A DNA stretch of 64,000 nucleotides from Topomyia yanbarensis (Eukaryota > Arthropoda > Insecta > Diptera > Culicidae). Under the pieces are notes generated by a model that searched no databases, was not told the DNA's origin, and worked only from the letters and a program-made list of their open reading frames with translations. The first letter of the stretch is position 1. Each line of letters begins with the position of its first letter. Location: positions 35,617,934 through 35,681,933 of the forward strand of contig NC_080670.1 in NCBI RefSeq assembly GCF_030247195.1, read 5' to 3'. Shown piece by piece: positions 33,727 through 44,029 of this stretch. The translations under genes were made by a program, and so were the position numbers.

Positions 33727-33735
33727 AGTTTCCTA

Positions 33736-35107
33736 GAGTTTGGATGTCGGTTAGGGGATGCTCGATTTGATTGTCTCCTCCCGTAAATTTAAAGAGACAG
33801 TCAAAAATGTTTTGCCACCTATCTGTCACTCAAAAATAAATGATCAATTTGTTGGTACCCAAAAATACAACCATAGTCACAGAACGGAAGGCAACCGAAC
33901 GTCTCAAAATTAGATGCTTACATATACCCCAACACGCACACCGTAGTTCCCTGAATCATTTGGTACCATCTCAAATCGAAAAAAAACTTATCTCCCCGAT
34001 TAACAAAACTAAATGTCCAATTTGTAGCTGCCGCACTCTGCGTCCGAAGAACATCCACGGATCTCCATTACGGTGTGAGATGACAATTTGCATCTTCGCA
34101 CACTGTCCCGTACTGTCGCGGTGCAAACTTTCGCCCCCTCACCCAAAAGCTCGCTGATATTAACGTGGGGTGGTGACGAAGCGGCCAAACCAAAAACCGA
34201 CCACTCTCCAATTCCACCAGACTTCAAATAAATGAGCGGTAATTAAGTTGGTCAAAATATTGCAGTGCTTTTCAATTTCGACGACTGACCTGGTCTGCGT
34301 CGATTCAGTCGCACCACTGACTGCCCGCAGCTTCCAGTTTTTTTCTCCTTTCTTTGCTCGCAGCACCACTCCAATACTCACCAATAAAGCCAAGACCCCT
34401 GTCAAAACATTTAAACCAAAATTAAATTTTAATTAATTTTCTTAATTGACCGTGATTTGTTCTCGAGAGTATTTGCACCGGCTTTCTTCGGCTTCTGCTG
34501 CTGGTATCATCTCAGGGATCGCAGGGATAAGCTTTTCGAGAAAATCACTTCTCGCACTGATGCTGCTGCTGCTGCTGCCATTCAATACCTCTTGCGTCGC
34601 ACTTTGACCGCTCTTTCGAACGCACATACCATACCTACCTTTTGTTGGCCTATTGATATTGTGTCTCAAGAGGCTTGAGAATCAATAAATCAAAACGCCA
34701 TCGAATCACACGGTATGAGGTGAGACCTACACGCGAGAGAATAACAGCTCAACAGGAGTCTTTGTGCACTGCTGGCACTCCGATGAACCCGGTGGTGCGG
34801 CGGGATCCGTTCGTAGACGAGTTTCTATTGTTGTGCTGCTGCATTGTGGATATTTGAAGCGCTACATAAACTATGATTCCCGCCCGGTTGGTTTGTTATT
34901 AGAAGGATGGTGATCGGCAGTTTTAGGATTGCTTGGTTTGACGCTGTTTGATGATTTCTGAATTTGGAAGGATTTAACTTTAACAATTGTGCACTAAGTC
35001 TAAGAATCCCTCCACCCAGCTAGTTGAGTAACAATGCATATTCCTCGTTTATCAGAGGCTCAGATCCTCTGTATCGATATTCGTCGGGTGTCAATACCAC
35101 TCAACTG
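33736..35107. other. low-repeat stretch; (CTG)n run, no recognised gene
   Basis: The segment 34000-34860 is GC-richer and has overlapping frames on both strands (34160-34405 minus, 34457-34678 plus, 34442-34669 minus), none with a domain. A (TGC)6-type run lies at 34561-34578. Host non-coding DNA is possible. No splice sites could be defended. Confidence 0.35.
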
Positions 35108-35235
35108 GTGCTGTTCGGGTGTACCCCATTAGGCATAAATACGTTAGTCATACGGACGTTTGGCCTACATACGTTAGGCATAATGGACGTTAGGCATAAA
35201 GACGTTGGGCATAATGGACGTTAGGCATAATATAT

Positions 35236-35483
35236 GGTCGGTGTTAAGTCAGACCGGACTAAGTCGCAAAACATCAAAAAATGAGATAATGATAACACTG
35301 GATAAAGAATTTCTTTAGCTACATTCGACTTTTGCCAGATTTGAAATATGTAACCGTAAATAATAATTATGGCAAAAAATAATTTCCAATTATAACGTAG
35401 AGGATGCTGCGATTCAAACTTTAAACCCGTTTTTCTCGAAATCAATATTTTGTCACTTAGTCCGGTCTGACTTAACACCGACC
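35236..35483. mobile_element. nested MITE with 29-bp perfect inverted ends
   Basis: Both ends begin GGTCGGTGTTAAGTCAGACC and are identical in inversion for 29 bases. ATAT occurs on each side (or TA if the outer T/A are counted as element). It sits inside the GGCATAATGGACG array of the MULE, so it is the later insertion. No coding capacity. Confidence 0.9.
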
Positions 35484-35567
35484 ATATGTTAGTCATAATG
35501 GACGTTAGGTATAATGGACGATTGGCATAATGGACGTTGGGCATAAATTATCATGTATCACTTAGAG

Positions 35568-35682
35568 CAGTGGTTTTCAACCTTTTTCGTTCCATTGACC
35601 CCTTTCCGAGTATTGATCTTCACGATTACATTAGACTAATTTACCTCTGGGTGTGAATGCACCCCCTGATTGCAAACCCTTA
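35568..35682. mobile_element. nested 115-bp hAT-type MITE
   Basis: It starts CAGTGGTTTTCAACC, a classic hAT end, and finishes CTGATTGCAAACCCTTA. The 8-bp repeat ACTTAGAG lies exactly outside both ends (35560-35567 and 35683-35690). Confidence 0.8.
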
Positions 35683-35881
35683 ACTTAGAGGGACTTATTT
35701 TTCGGCAGTGATGGCCTCGGGTGGTACGAGCCTGTATGTTTGATTTTTTTTTGATGTTGTAGAATTACACTCAACAAATAAATCACTTTGATTTTGAGTG
35801 ATTATTCACGCAAATGAATAAATTTTACCTTTTGAAAGACATCACGTGGTTCCTGTAAACCACATCTGACATCCTGTAGAA

Positions 35882-36206
35882 CAGGGGTTTTCAACCGGGG
35901 GTGAATTCAGCCCCCGGGGGTAAATTAGTTCAATGTAGGGGGTGGATTATGCGGGATTAACTTTAACCTGTTAGCCTTCCCATTGGATATTTGTCTTTAT
36001 ATATTGGTTCAGTGTGACCATAATTAAGATTCTTACTGAGAGCGCTCAGGAACAGGTTTCAAATTTGAAAAATATGGTTTCCACCCAATTGAAAATAATT
36101 TTTTTCTGACAGGGTAATGATGGTGAGCAATTCTCAGGAAGAGGTACATCGTGGAGATAAATATTCGGAAAAGGGTAAATGGAATGAAAAAGGTTGAAAA
36201 CCACTG
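35882..36206. mobile_element. nested 325-bp hAT-type MITE
   Basis: It starts CAGGGGTTTTCAACCGGG and ends GGTTGAAAACCACTG, an inverted match. The 8-bp repeat CTGTAGAA flanks it exactly (35874-35881 and 36207-36214). The right end also matches the start of the hAT copy at 35568 (CAGTGGTTTTCAACCTTTTT), so the two belong to one family. Confidence 0.9.
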
Positions 36207-36214
36207 CTGTAGAA

Positions 36215-36950
36215 CCTATCGGATTTTCACATAACCCTGAAGTGACGCGACAATGAATCGTGAACCGCAGTTTAAGTGAATTTACTGTGTGAACATGCAG
36301 AAGTGAAGTAGATTAGTACTCACATACATGCATGGTGCAATTGTCCCATAAGAAAATATATGCCTTGAAGAACAGCTCATGAAAGAAAGAATGATGCATT
36401 TTATTATTCATTTAAGGAATATGTGAGTATTGCTGCTACTATATTATCTCCCATATTATTCAGTTCAATGATTATATTCTTGAGGCCATCAAAGATAGAA
36501 CTACGGAAACTGTCTGATACGAGGGAGAGCTTTTTCGTGTACTATGACGAGTTACCGAAACAAATAAAGTATTGTCCCAAACCAAACATTCGTAGCCCAA
36601 TGCTGATACTATCCACAACACTGCAGGTTTCCATAGGTTCCAAAACTTAGTGTTTGTTCATTATTTTGCTTTATTTCTGAATATTTGGATATTGTATATT
36701 GAATACATCTAATAGGCTTAAAAAGTGCTTGAACCAAAACTGTTCATTTAAATGAAGAGATCATCCAGCGCACCCACGGAAAAAGTAAAAAAAATCATTA
36801 TGTTTTATTTTTCATTTTGCAGTCCCTCGTTAAAATTTTACGAAGGCATGTCATAGCAAAGCGAAGTTTTTTTCTAACCCGAAAACACGAGCGTAAGGTA
36901 AAATTCTCTACAATAAAGAAAGCCTTGCGAGAACTTTAAATTTTTGTGAA
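36215..36950. other. inner body of the second MULE
   Basis: It contains the 14-mer AAGAACAGCTCATG (36368-36381) shared with the first MULE, and a 75-codon plus-strand frame at 36423-36650 with no recognised domain. No transposase block is visible. Confidence 0.45.
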
Positions 36951-37075
36951 TTATGCCTATCGTCCATTATTCCTAACGTACATTATGCTAATCGTCCAGT
37001 GTGCCTAACGTCCATTATGCCAAACGCACTTATGCCTAACGTATTTATGCCTAACGTCGCGCACCCGTGCTGTTC

Positions 37076-39189
37076 TACGTGAAAATTCGAATCTCTACAG
37101 TTGTGATTCCACAATTAGTACATCAAGCTCCAAGTTTGTAATTACTTGGTGCTCCTGTATTCAAGCTTCAAGAAATTGCAGATAATTATACTATTTTAAA
37201 ATTGTATAAAAATTAGAATACTATCCCGTTCAGATTGAAATATCATGATTATAACAGAACATATTTTTTGTAACATATTATGTTATAAATTAGGTCTCGC
37301 TAGTAGTTAAAATAACAGAAATTTATAACAAGTAACAAGGCGAGATATAGTTTTGAAATATTTCTGTTATGTGTTTCTGATCAGGATTTGTTCCATATCT
37401 CTTGTTGAGCTTAATAAATGATGATAGTTTTTTTATTAATAGCTTATTTCTTCTCCGCCGAATCTGAGCATTTGTTTAATCTTCTACCGAGATCTAAACA
37501 GCTGATATCTCAACAAACAATTTTTTTGTAAAATTCGTTATCAAATTTGCGTTTCGACTTCGTCTCATCAGAATTCTAATTTAGTGACAGAACTATGCTA
37601 GCGACGAATTGACATTAGCTCCGAAAAAGGAAACAATATTTATGAGCAAACCCCTAGTCCTGCGTGATGTCCCGCAAGAAAAGGAATTCTGAACTTGGTT
37701 TGGCTTAGCAAGCCAATGCACAGTGTAAGAAATCCGACCAAAAAGGAACTGGAAGCCGCTGAAATAGTATAACACTGTATACACCAAAAGTTGCGGATTT
37801 TTCTAGGAAACAAAATGCCATCTTAAATGTTCACCGCACGTAACTGTGGCCCGAGATATGGATAAGTAACTTAAACATACACTAAAACGCCGGTGGCCAA
37901 TAATTTCGTAGTTACAGACCAGCTGGTTCAAACCCTTCATTAGATTTTGCACCACATGCTTAATCTTGTAGGTTTGACTCAAGGAAATCACTAGGGACAA
38001 CTGATCTTTAGATTATTCATCAACGATGCCATTTTTGTTTCGTTATAGTAAAATTGGCAGTCCAAGAATCTTGGATTCCTTAACCTAAGGAAAGCATAAA
38101 TTTGGGTTTGAAAACAAAAAAAAAATTTCCGTATCTACTACTGATACAGAGCCACACACAGACATTGTGTGTGGACACAAAAGCTCAAACATTGGTGTAG
38201 AATCTCGATTTCTAAATTTCTCCAAACCTGTTAAAAAGTGATGTATAGGTTCCATTTTTATGACTCGATCCCGACACGAATTTGAGAATTTTAAAATTGA
38301 GAAACATGAACCCAAAAACTTTAAGTTTAAAAAATTGTATCCCGAACCCTGTCTAGAGAATTTTCTAATTGTAAATTCCCAACCCGATCTAAAAATTGAA
38401 AAAATCCGAACGCTAGTTGGAATTAGGAATCATTATGATTTGGCTGAAATGGTACTTGCTCCATTTATCTGATTTGTGGGACAGGGAAGGAGAAGCAGAA
38501 TTGAAAGAATGGAAAAAAAATAACGGAACGAAACACAACAGGGGCGACATTATGGAACCATTTCGATTCGACTTTTTCATACAAGCTTGCATACAATAAA
38601 CCTTTCTTTTCGAGATGCGCAATGTCACCCCAGGATACAATCTTATCTCATGAGCAGTTCGAACCGCCTGTGAGAAAGCCTTTACCATACTGGACTAGCA
38701 ACTTTAGTATGTCACTTGTCTAAGCACAGTTTCGACTATGTAAAGACAACCTCAAGACTCAGGAACGCAATCGCGGATATGAAGTTCGGTTGTTGGCTTC
38801 ACAAGGATCACATAAAAATGACTCAGCGTGCTGAACAATTCTTTGAAACCACTATGCAAATAAAAGCTTTTGTTTGACGACAAGTTCGTAGATTGCGCCA
38901 ATAGTTCCAGTATTCGGATCTGTTTTCTTTGTCCAACACCTCCAAAGGGGCAGGACCGATGAGGTCAATCTCTGTAGCTGCTATGCGCAATTCGTCAGTA
39001 TTTTCATTCCAAGTAGCACCGAAATAACCGGGTACTAGCTTGGATTGTAAGTACACAGCTGGTGTAACGTCTTCGACCTTCATTTGTCCCGAAATGTTGT
39101 CAAGAAATAATTTTTGACTTCGTTAGCATTTTAGCTGTTGTTGTATAATGTATAATGTGTAATGTACAATTTGGATATTTGTTATATTT
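37076..39189. other. spacer with one repeat-family copy
   Basis: At 37558-37775 a copy of the TCTCATCAGAAT family is present, sharing GGCTTAGCAAGCCAATG with 47.9 kb. Frames 38085-38315, 38260-38472 and 38823-39083 have no firm domain. The rest is AT-rich. Confidence 0.45.
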
Positions 39190-39560
39190 TTAGTATGTAA
39201 GATGAGTCCGCATGTTTATTTCGCATCAGTTATAAAAAGTTTCAATAAAATGTCGAAACTCACGGCTATCGATTTCTAATCGTATAACAAGAATTCATTT
39301 CAATTTGCCGACAAAAAGCAGCTTCCCTCCACGTCTTAAAAAGTAGATCACATCATTCACAAACAGTGAGAAGAGTAGCGGGTCTAGCGTATTACCTTGA
39401 GAATTGCGTCAATTTTATGAACAGAATTAAGATACAGGCTGAGCGTGTACCACAATAGGTCTAAATACTGCACGCAAGGGCTCGTCTTCTATAAATAAAG
39501 ATACAATTTTAATCAACGAACCCGCAGCTCGCGACGTACGGAGGAAGCCAGTTGAAAAAT
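39190..39560 (-). pseudogene. LINE reverse-transcriptase fragment (Jockey/CR1-type), degenerate
   Basis: The minus strand reads NSQGNTLDPLLFSLFVNDVI then YFLRRGGKLLFVGKL near 39310-39412. This corresponds to the family pattern GVPQGS.LGPLLF.LF.NDV......LF.DD. Downstream, LVIRLEIDSREFRHFIETF near 39215-39285 fits the region after the catalytic box (D....L..FI..F..WC). The catalytic FADD box is replaced (FVGK), and stops interrupt the frame, so it is inactive. Upstream residues near 39427-39510 probably belong to the same protein. Only about 120 residues of the enzyme remain. Confidence 0.65.
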
Positions 39561-39599
39561 CTAGAAAAAATGAATCACATTCTGATTTTTTTTTTTTTT

Positions 39600-40930
39600 G
39601 AAAATGTATTAAAATTTTAATAAACCCTAATAAAATTTTATCAAGCTTTTTTTTTGAATTTTGGTTCAATCCTTGTAGAATAGTTTTAAAATATTAATTG
39701 AACATTAGGTAAGTTATTGTAAAATTTTAGAACAACTTTACTAATTTTTTATTGAATTTTTTTATTTTACTAAAATTTGACTAGAATTTTACTTACTTTT
39801 TACTTAAATCTAATTATAATTTTACAATTTTTTTTTTAAATTTGAAACTTAAGATTTTATTAAAATTTCACTCAAATTTAACTACAGCGAAGACCCGATT
39901 TTATCAGCTTTTCGATCCGATTTTATCAGCCTTATGTGAAAATTGATAGTTTGGTAGGCTCTAGCAGACGAACCAAGATGAATTCGAGTAAATCCCTTCT
40001 TAAGCATATTTTTCTTATCCTAGAGATCCGAAATATGTAAAAAATACTTCATTTTTTTAAATTTTGTACTGTCAGACCCCTTAAGAAAAATATAATAATC
40101 AGGAAAGATTATGAGGTTATATCTAGAGACTAAAGAAGAATATGTTAAGAGCTTCGGTTTCTTAAAAGAATGAAAAATATATGTTGTCAATGTCCCCGGT
40201 TTATCAATCTAAAATTCACCAAGGTGCTGATAAAAACGGGTCTTTACTGTAAATCTGACTAAAATTCTAATTAATTTACTTAAATGGCTCAAAAAATTCA
40301 ATAAATGTTACTGAAATTTAATTGAAATTTTACTATCATTTTACTAAAATATTACCGAAATTTCCACATATCACTAAAATAAAATAAATAAATAATAAAT
40401 AATTCAACAAAAACTGGCAGCTCAAATTTCACCAAAATTTCACAAAAAATCGCTATTTTTTAATTTTAATGAAGTTTTATTGCATTTTAGTAAAACTATA
40501 AAAAACTTTATTACATTTTACGAAATTTAACTGAAATTTTACTGCTAAAAATTTATTTTAAAGTTTATTCTTATATTTATCTAAAATTGGACTAAAATAT
40601 TCCTAAAATTTTACTAACGTCATTCAACTTTGTTAAAGATTTACTAATAGTTTGGTAATATTTAGCTTAAACGTTGCTCAAATTTGGCTCAAGCTTTGCC
40701 AAAATTCAATTGTGAAACTTTATTAAAACTTTAATGAAATTTGACCACAATTTTAATGAAATTGTGTAAAAAAATTTCTAAAAACCTAACAAAATTTTAC
40801 TAAAAGTTTAATGACATTTTACAAAAAATTTAATAAAATGTTTATAGCATTAATAAAATTGACTAAAATTATCCTAACATGTTGCTTCAAATTTTCTAAA
40901 ATTATACTAGAATTTTAACTGTTAAGGTGA
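39600..40930. repeat. cryptic simple-sequence tract, TTTTACTAAAATT-like
   Basis: Over about 1.3 kb the words AAAATTTTACTAAAAT, AATTTTACT and AAATTTGACT recur without a fixed period, interrupted only by the MITE at 39885-40249. The tract is extremely AT-rich and has no coding potential. Confidence 0.75.
39885..40249. mobile_element. pogo/Tigger-like MITE with TA duplication
   Basis: CAGCGAAGACCCGATTTTAT at the left and its partner at the right (complement CAGTAAAGACCCGTTTTTAT) form inverted ends of about 24 bases. TA lies immediately outside each end. The CAGT..AGACCC..TTTAT style resembles pogo/Tigger ends, and that superfamily call is inference. The motif TCCGATTTTATCAGC is repeated just inside the left end. 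Confidence 0.85.
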
Positions 40931-41753
40931 GGGGTCAAAGTATTTTTGGTGAAAAAAATATCGCTCACATTTTTTTTGCGTTACAGAAAATGTTGGCCTT
41001 CTCGGTCAATTTCCATACAATAATATAGCATTTGAACAACACTTCCTTACATTTTCATGGAAAAATTTTGAAAATAGGGTCAGTGGCAAGCAAATTTTGA
41101 AAATAGGGTCAGTGGCAGTGAATCTTTAGAAGCATCTCGAGTGTACCATTACTCAAAATCTCCTCGACCAATCGTTTTGAAATTTCGCTCAGTTCTTCTT
41201 CACATCATTCCCCAGCTTACCACAAGAGCGTTTTACAAACTTAATATTATTATTATATTTAAAATAGTACATAGTGGTAAATATTTTTTTAAATATTTTT
41301 TTCAGCGAAAAGCGAGATTTTGGCTTCAAAGTGCTACGAAAAACAAAAATCAGGAAACAAATAACAGCTCGCGTAACTACTACCTCAGGAATATTATGAA
41401 GAAGAACTGTGAAAAATTTCAAAGCGATTGGGATAGTAGTACCACGCTACCCCCTCCCCTCCACCCTCCTAAAGGCGCAAATTTTGTGAAAATTTTCTCA
41501 CAGCTGTAGTACGTTCCAACAGTAATTATGAGATATTGTTGATCATTTGAGAGAATGAAATTTACCAAAATTTTACAAAGATTTCAATTACATCAGAAAC
41601 CCATAAAATTAGTGATTATCAAATTAAGACATATAGGGATCGAGTTTTTGATTTATGTAAAAATCGAGTAATTCCTAAATATAGAAAATGCAAGGGTAAA
41701 GGAGTTCAGAGACAACCAGACTTCTGAACTCAATGCTTTAACGAATTAAGTAA
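40931..41753. other. spacer with a short direct repeat
   Basis: TTTTGAAAATAGGGTCAGTGGCA occurs twice in tandem (near 41067 and 41094). Frames at 41141-41509 (+) and 41189-41422 (-) overlap on opposite strands and show no domain. CCCCTCCCCTCCACCCTCC lies near 41451. Confidence 0.45.
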
Positions 41754-42341
41754 TACAAGAATGCCAAAATCTCGCGGCTGCAGTGTATTTTAATAGAAAA
41801 AACAGTTTGTTTTTTACTCTCGGTGCCGTAATTCTGATAGTGAATCATCAGTGAATCATTAGACGCAGCGTTCCCGGGAGGACAGTTACCCACGTGATGC
41901 CAACAAGAGACTATTAGTTGCTATGTTTGATCTGCCGGCTTTTGGGACTGTTTCTGCGTGCTGGTGTGAAGCCCAGACGGCAGTTCGGAAGTCGAGAAGG
42001 CACCACGGAGTTCCCGGTGAGGTTTTTCCATGTTATTTTGATTATATTGACTTCCAATATATGTTTATATACATTTGATTCGCCTTTTGTTTTTTCCGTC
42101 ATCTATGAAAACTGTTTCGGTTCCGAGCGTTTTCAATAAGTAGATGATTGGACTATTATCAACATAAAAACGCTTGTAAGGACGTAGCCAGGTGTATGGA
42201 AATAAGCGGGTCTACGTCATTGCAGATCGTGGCGAAAACTGACATGACAATAGATATGCTCAATTCTGCAACTCCACCCTACGATTTGTGCAGGTGTTCA
42301 TGCTATGCTATGCTATGCTACAAGAATGCCAAAATCTCGCG
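41754..42341 (+). mobile_element. LINE/SINE-like insertion with ~23-bp target duplication
   Basis: A 23-base direct repeat starting ACAAGAATGCCAAAATCTC flanks the segment (41754-41776 and 42319-42341). The insert ends in (ATGCT)n at about 42299-42318, a simple-repeat tail. Long duplications plus a tail point to target-primed retrotransposition. No protein domain is recognised in the ~540-base insert, so the family is unknown. Confidence 0.7.
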
Positions 42342-42639
42342 ATGCTAAAATCGTTGAATTTACGACAAAGTGTAGGAAGCCTTGGCTTTAAAAACGTTGG
42401 ATTAATCGATTAGAAACTTTAGATAGCTACAGTTTGTGTTTCTGATAATTATCTGAAATTATTATTCAAGAATCTGATTAAATTAGAAACACATAATAGA
42501 AACCAGAATTAGTAGATAATCAACCAAATAATGTGACATACGGCAATAGGAAATTTGAAAAATAAATAGGATCGTAGACTATGACGAAAGTCGAAGCTTA
42601 GTAACAGTAGAAGGTCAGAATAGTCGATTCGTGATGGTG

Positions 42640-42925
42640 GTAGATTGGCGATGAAAGCTGCTTTGGAAAGGCTCCGACGAACAGAGAGAAGGTCGAGATC
42701 GATTTTCTGAGAGTGGTAGTTCGAATGAATGATTCTCATTCTAGAACAGTCTGTGAAATTTGGTAGTCGAACTTGACGGTTGGATGTTTGCAGCTGATAT
42801 GACGGTGTATTTGGAAACATTCAACTCCAAAGATGTCGACCTTGCACCAACTTATGAAGATATTCAATTCGAAATGCAAAAATTCAACATTGGTAGTGAG
42901 TCATAAGATGGAAAAGTTATCAGTC
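42640..42925 (-). pseudogene. C-terminus of a Jockey/CR1-type LINE polyprotein
   Basis: The minus-strand reading PSYDSLPML, then FRIEYLHKLVQG, then TPSYQLQTSNRQVRLPNFT and DLDLLSVRRS matches the tail pattern of insect LINE proteins (LPSY..RC / F.Y.LV.G.IDCP.LL / VPSYQLR.SNR.FRLPNFRT / DLDLSR..F). A stop and at least one frameshift interrupt it. It is a different copy from the one at 15.2 kb and lies on the opposite strand. No core reverse transcriptase is seen near it. Confidence 0.68.
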
Positions 42926-43284
42926 GTCGACAGCTGATGGTTTCATACATTATATCGTAAGGATGAAGTCATGCATGAAGAATAAAAATAGGAATGGACT
43001 CTGATGACTGCCCTGAGGACCCCCTGAGGCGTAGGGAAAATGGGAGGTATTGCAGTCTCAAATTTTTACAGTCGTTACCGACAGCATCCGGGATCCCCTG
43101 ATTAGTTATGATTTCACTGGTAAAAAGTGACACGTGAGTGGGTAATACAGTTTTCCTTTTCTGTTCGTTGAGGTTGTTTCAGTAACTTTTGGAATTAATT
43201 CAATTTCAATTAACTCAGACAATTTTTTTTATTTCGATTATGGAGGTTTTAATATTAGGGTCACTCACCCCTTTTTCGGGTTAG
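42926..43284. other. spacer
   Basis: No gene or repeat is recognised. Confidence 0.4.
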
Positions 43285-43395
43285 AAAAATCTTGTTGGAA
43301 AAAATTCTAATCCTATGTGCCGGGTTGGGAATCGAACCAAGGTGAGCTACGTACAATGCAATCGAATTACCAGTTATGCTATGCCCCCACAATTT
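43285..43395 (-). mobile_element. tRNA-derived SINE fragment
   Basis: On the minus strand GGTTCGATTCCCAACCC contains a perfect B box (GGTTCGATTCC), and AACTGGTAATTCGATTGC upstream matches the A-box region of the copy at 16605. GCACATAGGATTAGAA follows, as in that copy. Two copies at distant sites mark it as a SINE rather than a tRNA gene. Confidence 0.72.
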
Positions 43396-43550
43396 TAAAA
43401 TTGTTATCAGAATTAGTTTTAAAACATAGGGTAAGGTGTGGCAAATCCGACCTAGTAAATGGTTTTGGCTGTAATATGCTCATTTTAAATCGGATCAAGT
43501 CCTTTTATATACCAAATTAAAGATTAGACTTCTGGGCAACTTTCTATATA

Positions 43551-44027
43551 CACTCAAGTTTTTTTACGCGGTTTTTTTTTGCGCGGTATTTTTTTACGCG
43601 GTTTTTGTTTACGCGGATTTTGAAATTTACGCGGTTTTCATTTACGCGGATTTTGAAATTTACGCGGTTTTCATTTACGCGGATTTTGGAATTTACGCGG
43701 TTTTCATTTACGCGGTTTTTGAAATTTACGCGGTTTTCATTTACGCGGATTTTCGAATTTACGCGGTATCCATCAATGAGGTTCCCTTTATCGCGGATTC
43801 TTAAATTTAAGTGGTCTTCATTTACGCGGATTTTGAAATTTACGCGGTTTTCATTTACGCGGATTTTGAAATTTACGCGGTTTTCATTTACGCGGATTTT
43901 GAAATTTACGCGGTTTTCATTTACGCGGATTTTGAAATTTACGCGGTTTTCATTTACGCGGATTTTGAATTTTACGCGGTTTTCATTTACGCGGCTCGTA
44001 TCCCCCGCGTAAAAAAAAACCTGAGTG
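43551..44027. mobile_element. TIR element filled with a 33-bp ACGCGG minisatellite
   Basis: The ends CACTCAAGTTTTTTTACGCG and, complemented, CACTCAGGTTTTTTTTTACG are inverted, with TA on both sides (43549-43550 and 44028-44029). Almost the whole interior is a tandem repeat of TTTACGCGG in 33-base units (TTTACGCGG + ATTTTGAAA + TTTACGCGG + TTTTCA). Because 33 is a multiple of three, long open frames exist on both strands; they are by-products, not genes. The TA duplication suggests a Tc1/mariner-type mover. Confidence 0.88.
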
Positions 44028-44029
44028 TA

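Larger units (their letters stand above)
35108..37075. mobile_element. non-autonomous MULE foldback-type element, exact 9-bp duplication
   Basis: The element proper is 35117-37066, with GTGCTGTTC duplicated exactly at 35108-35116 and 37067-37075. The left end GGGTGTACCCCATTAGGC and the complement of the right end, GGGTGCGCGACGTTAGGC, are inverted, both continuing with ATAAATACGTTAG. Each end is an array of GGCATAATGGACGTTA-type units; a further patch lies at 35487-35550, cut off from the left array by a nested MITE. No transposase was recognised. Three or more MITEs are nested inside. Confidence 0.9.

Noticed and set aside
38823..39083. Possible LTR-retrotransposon protein on the minus strand (GATWNENTDELRI)
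   Set aside because: A loose resemblance to a Pao/BEL segment, but no second motif supports it and the flanks do not continue it.
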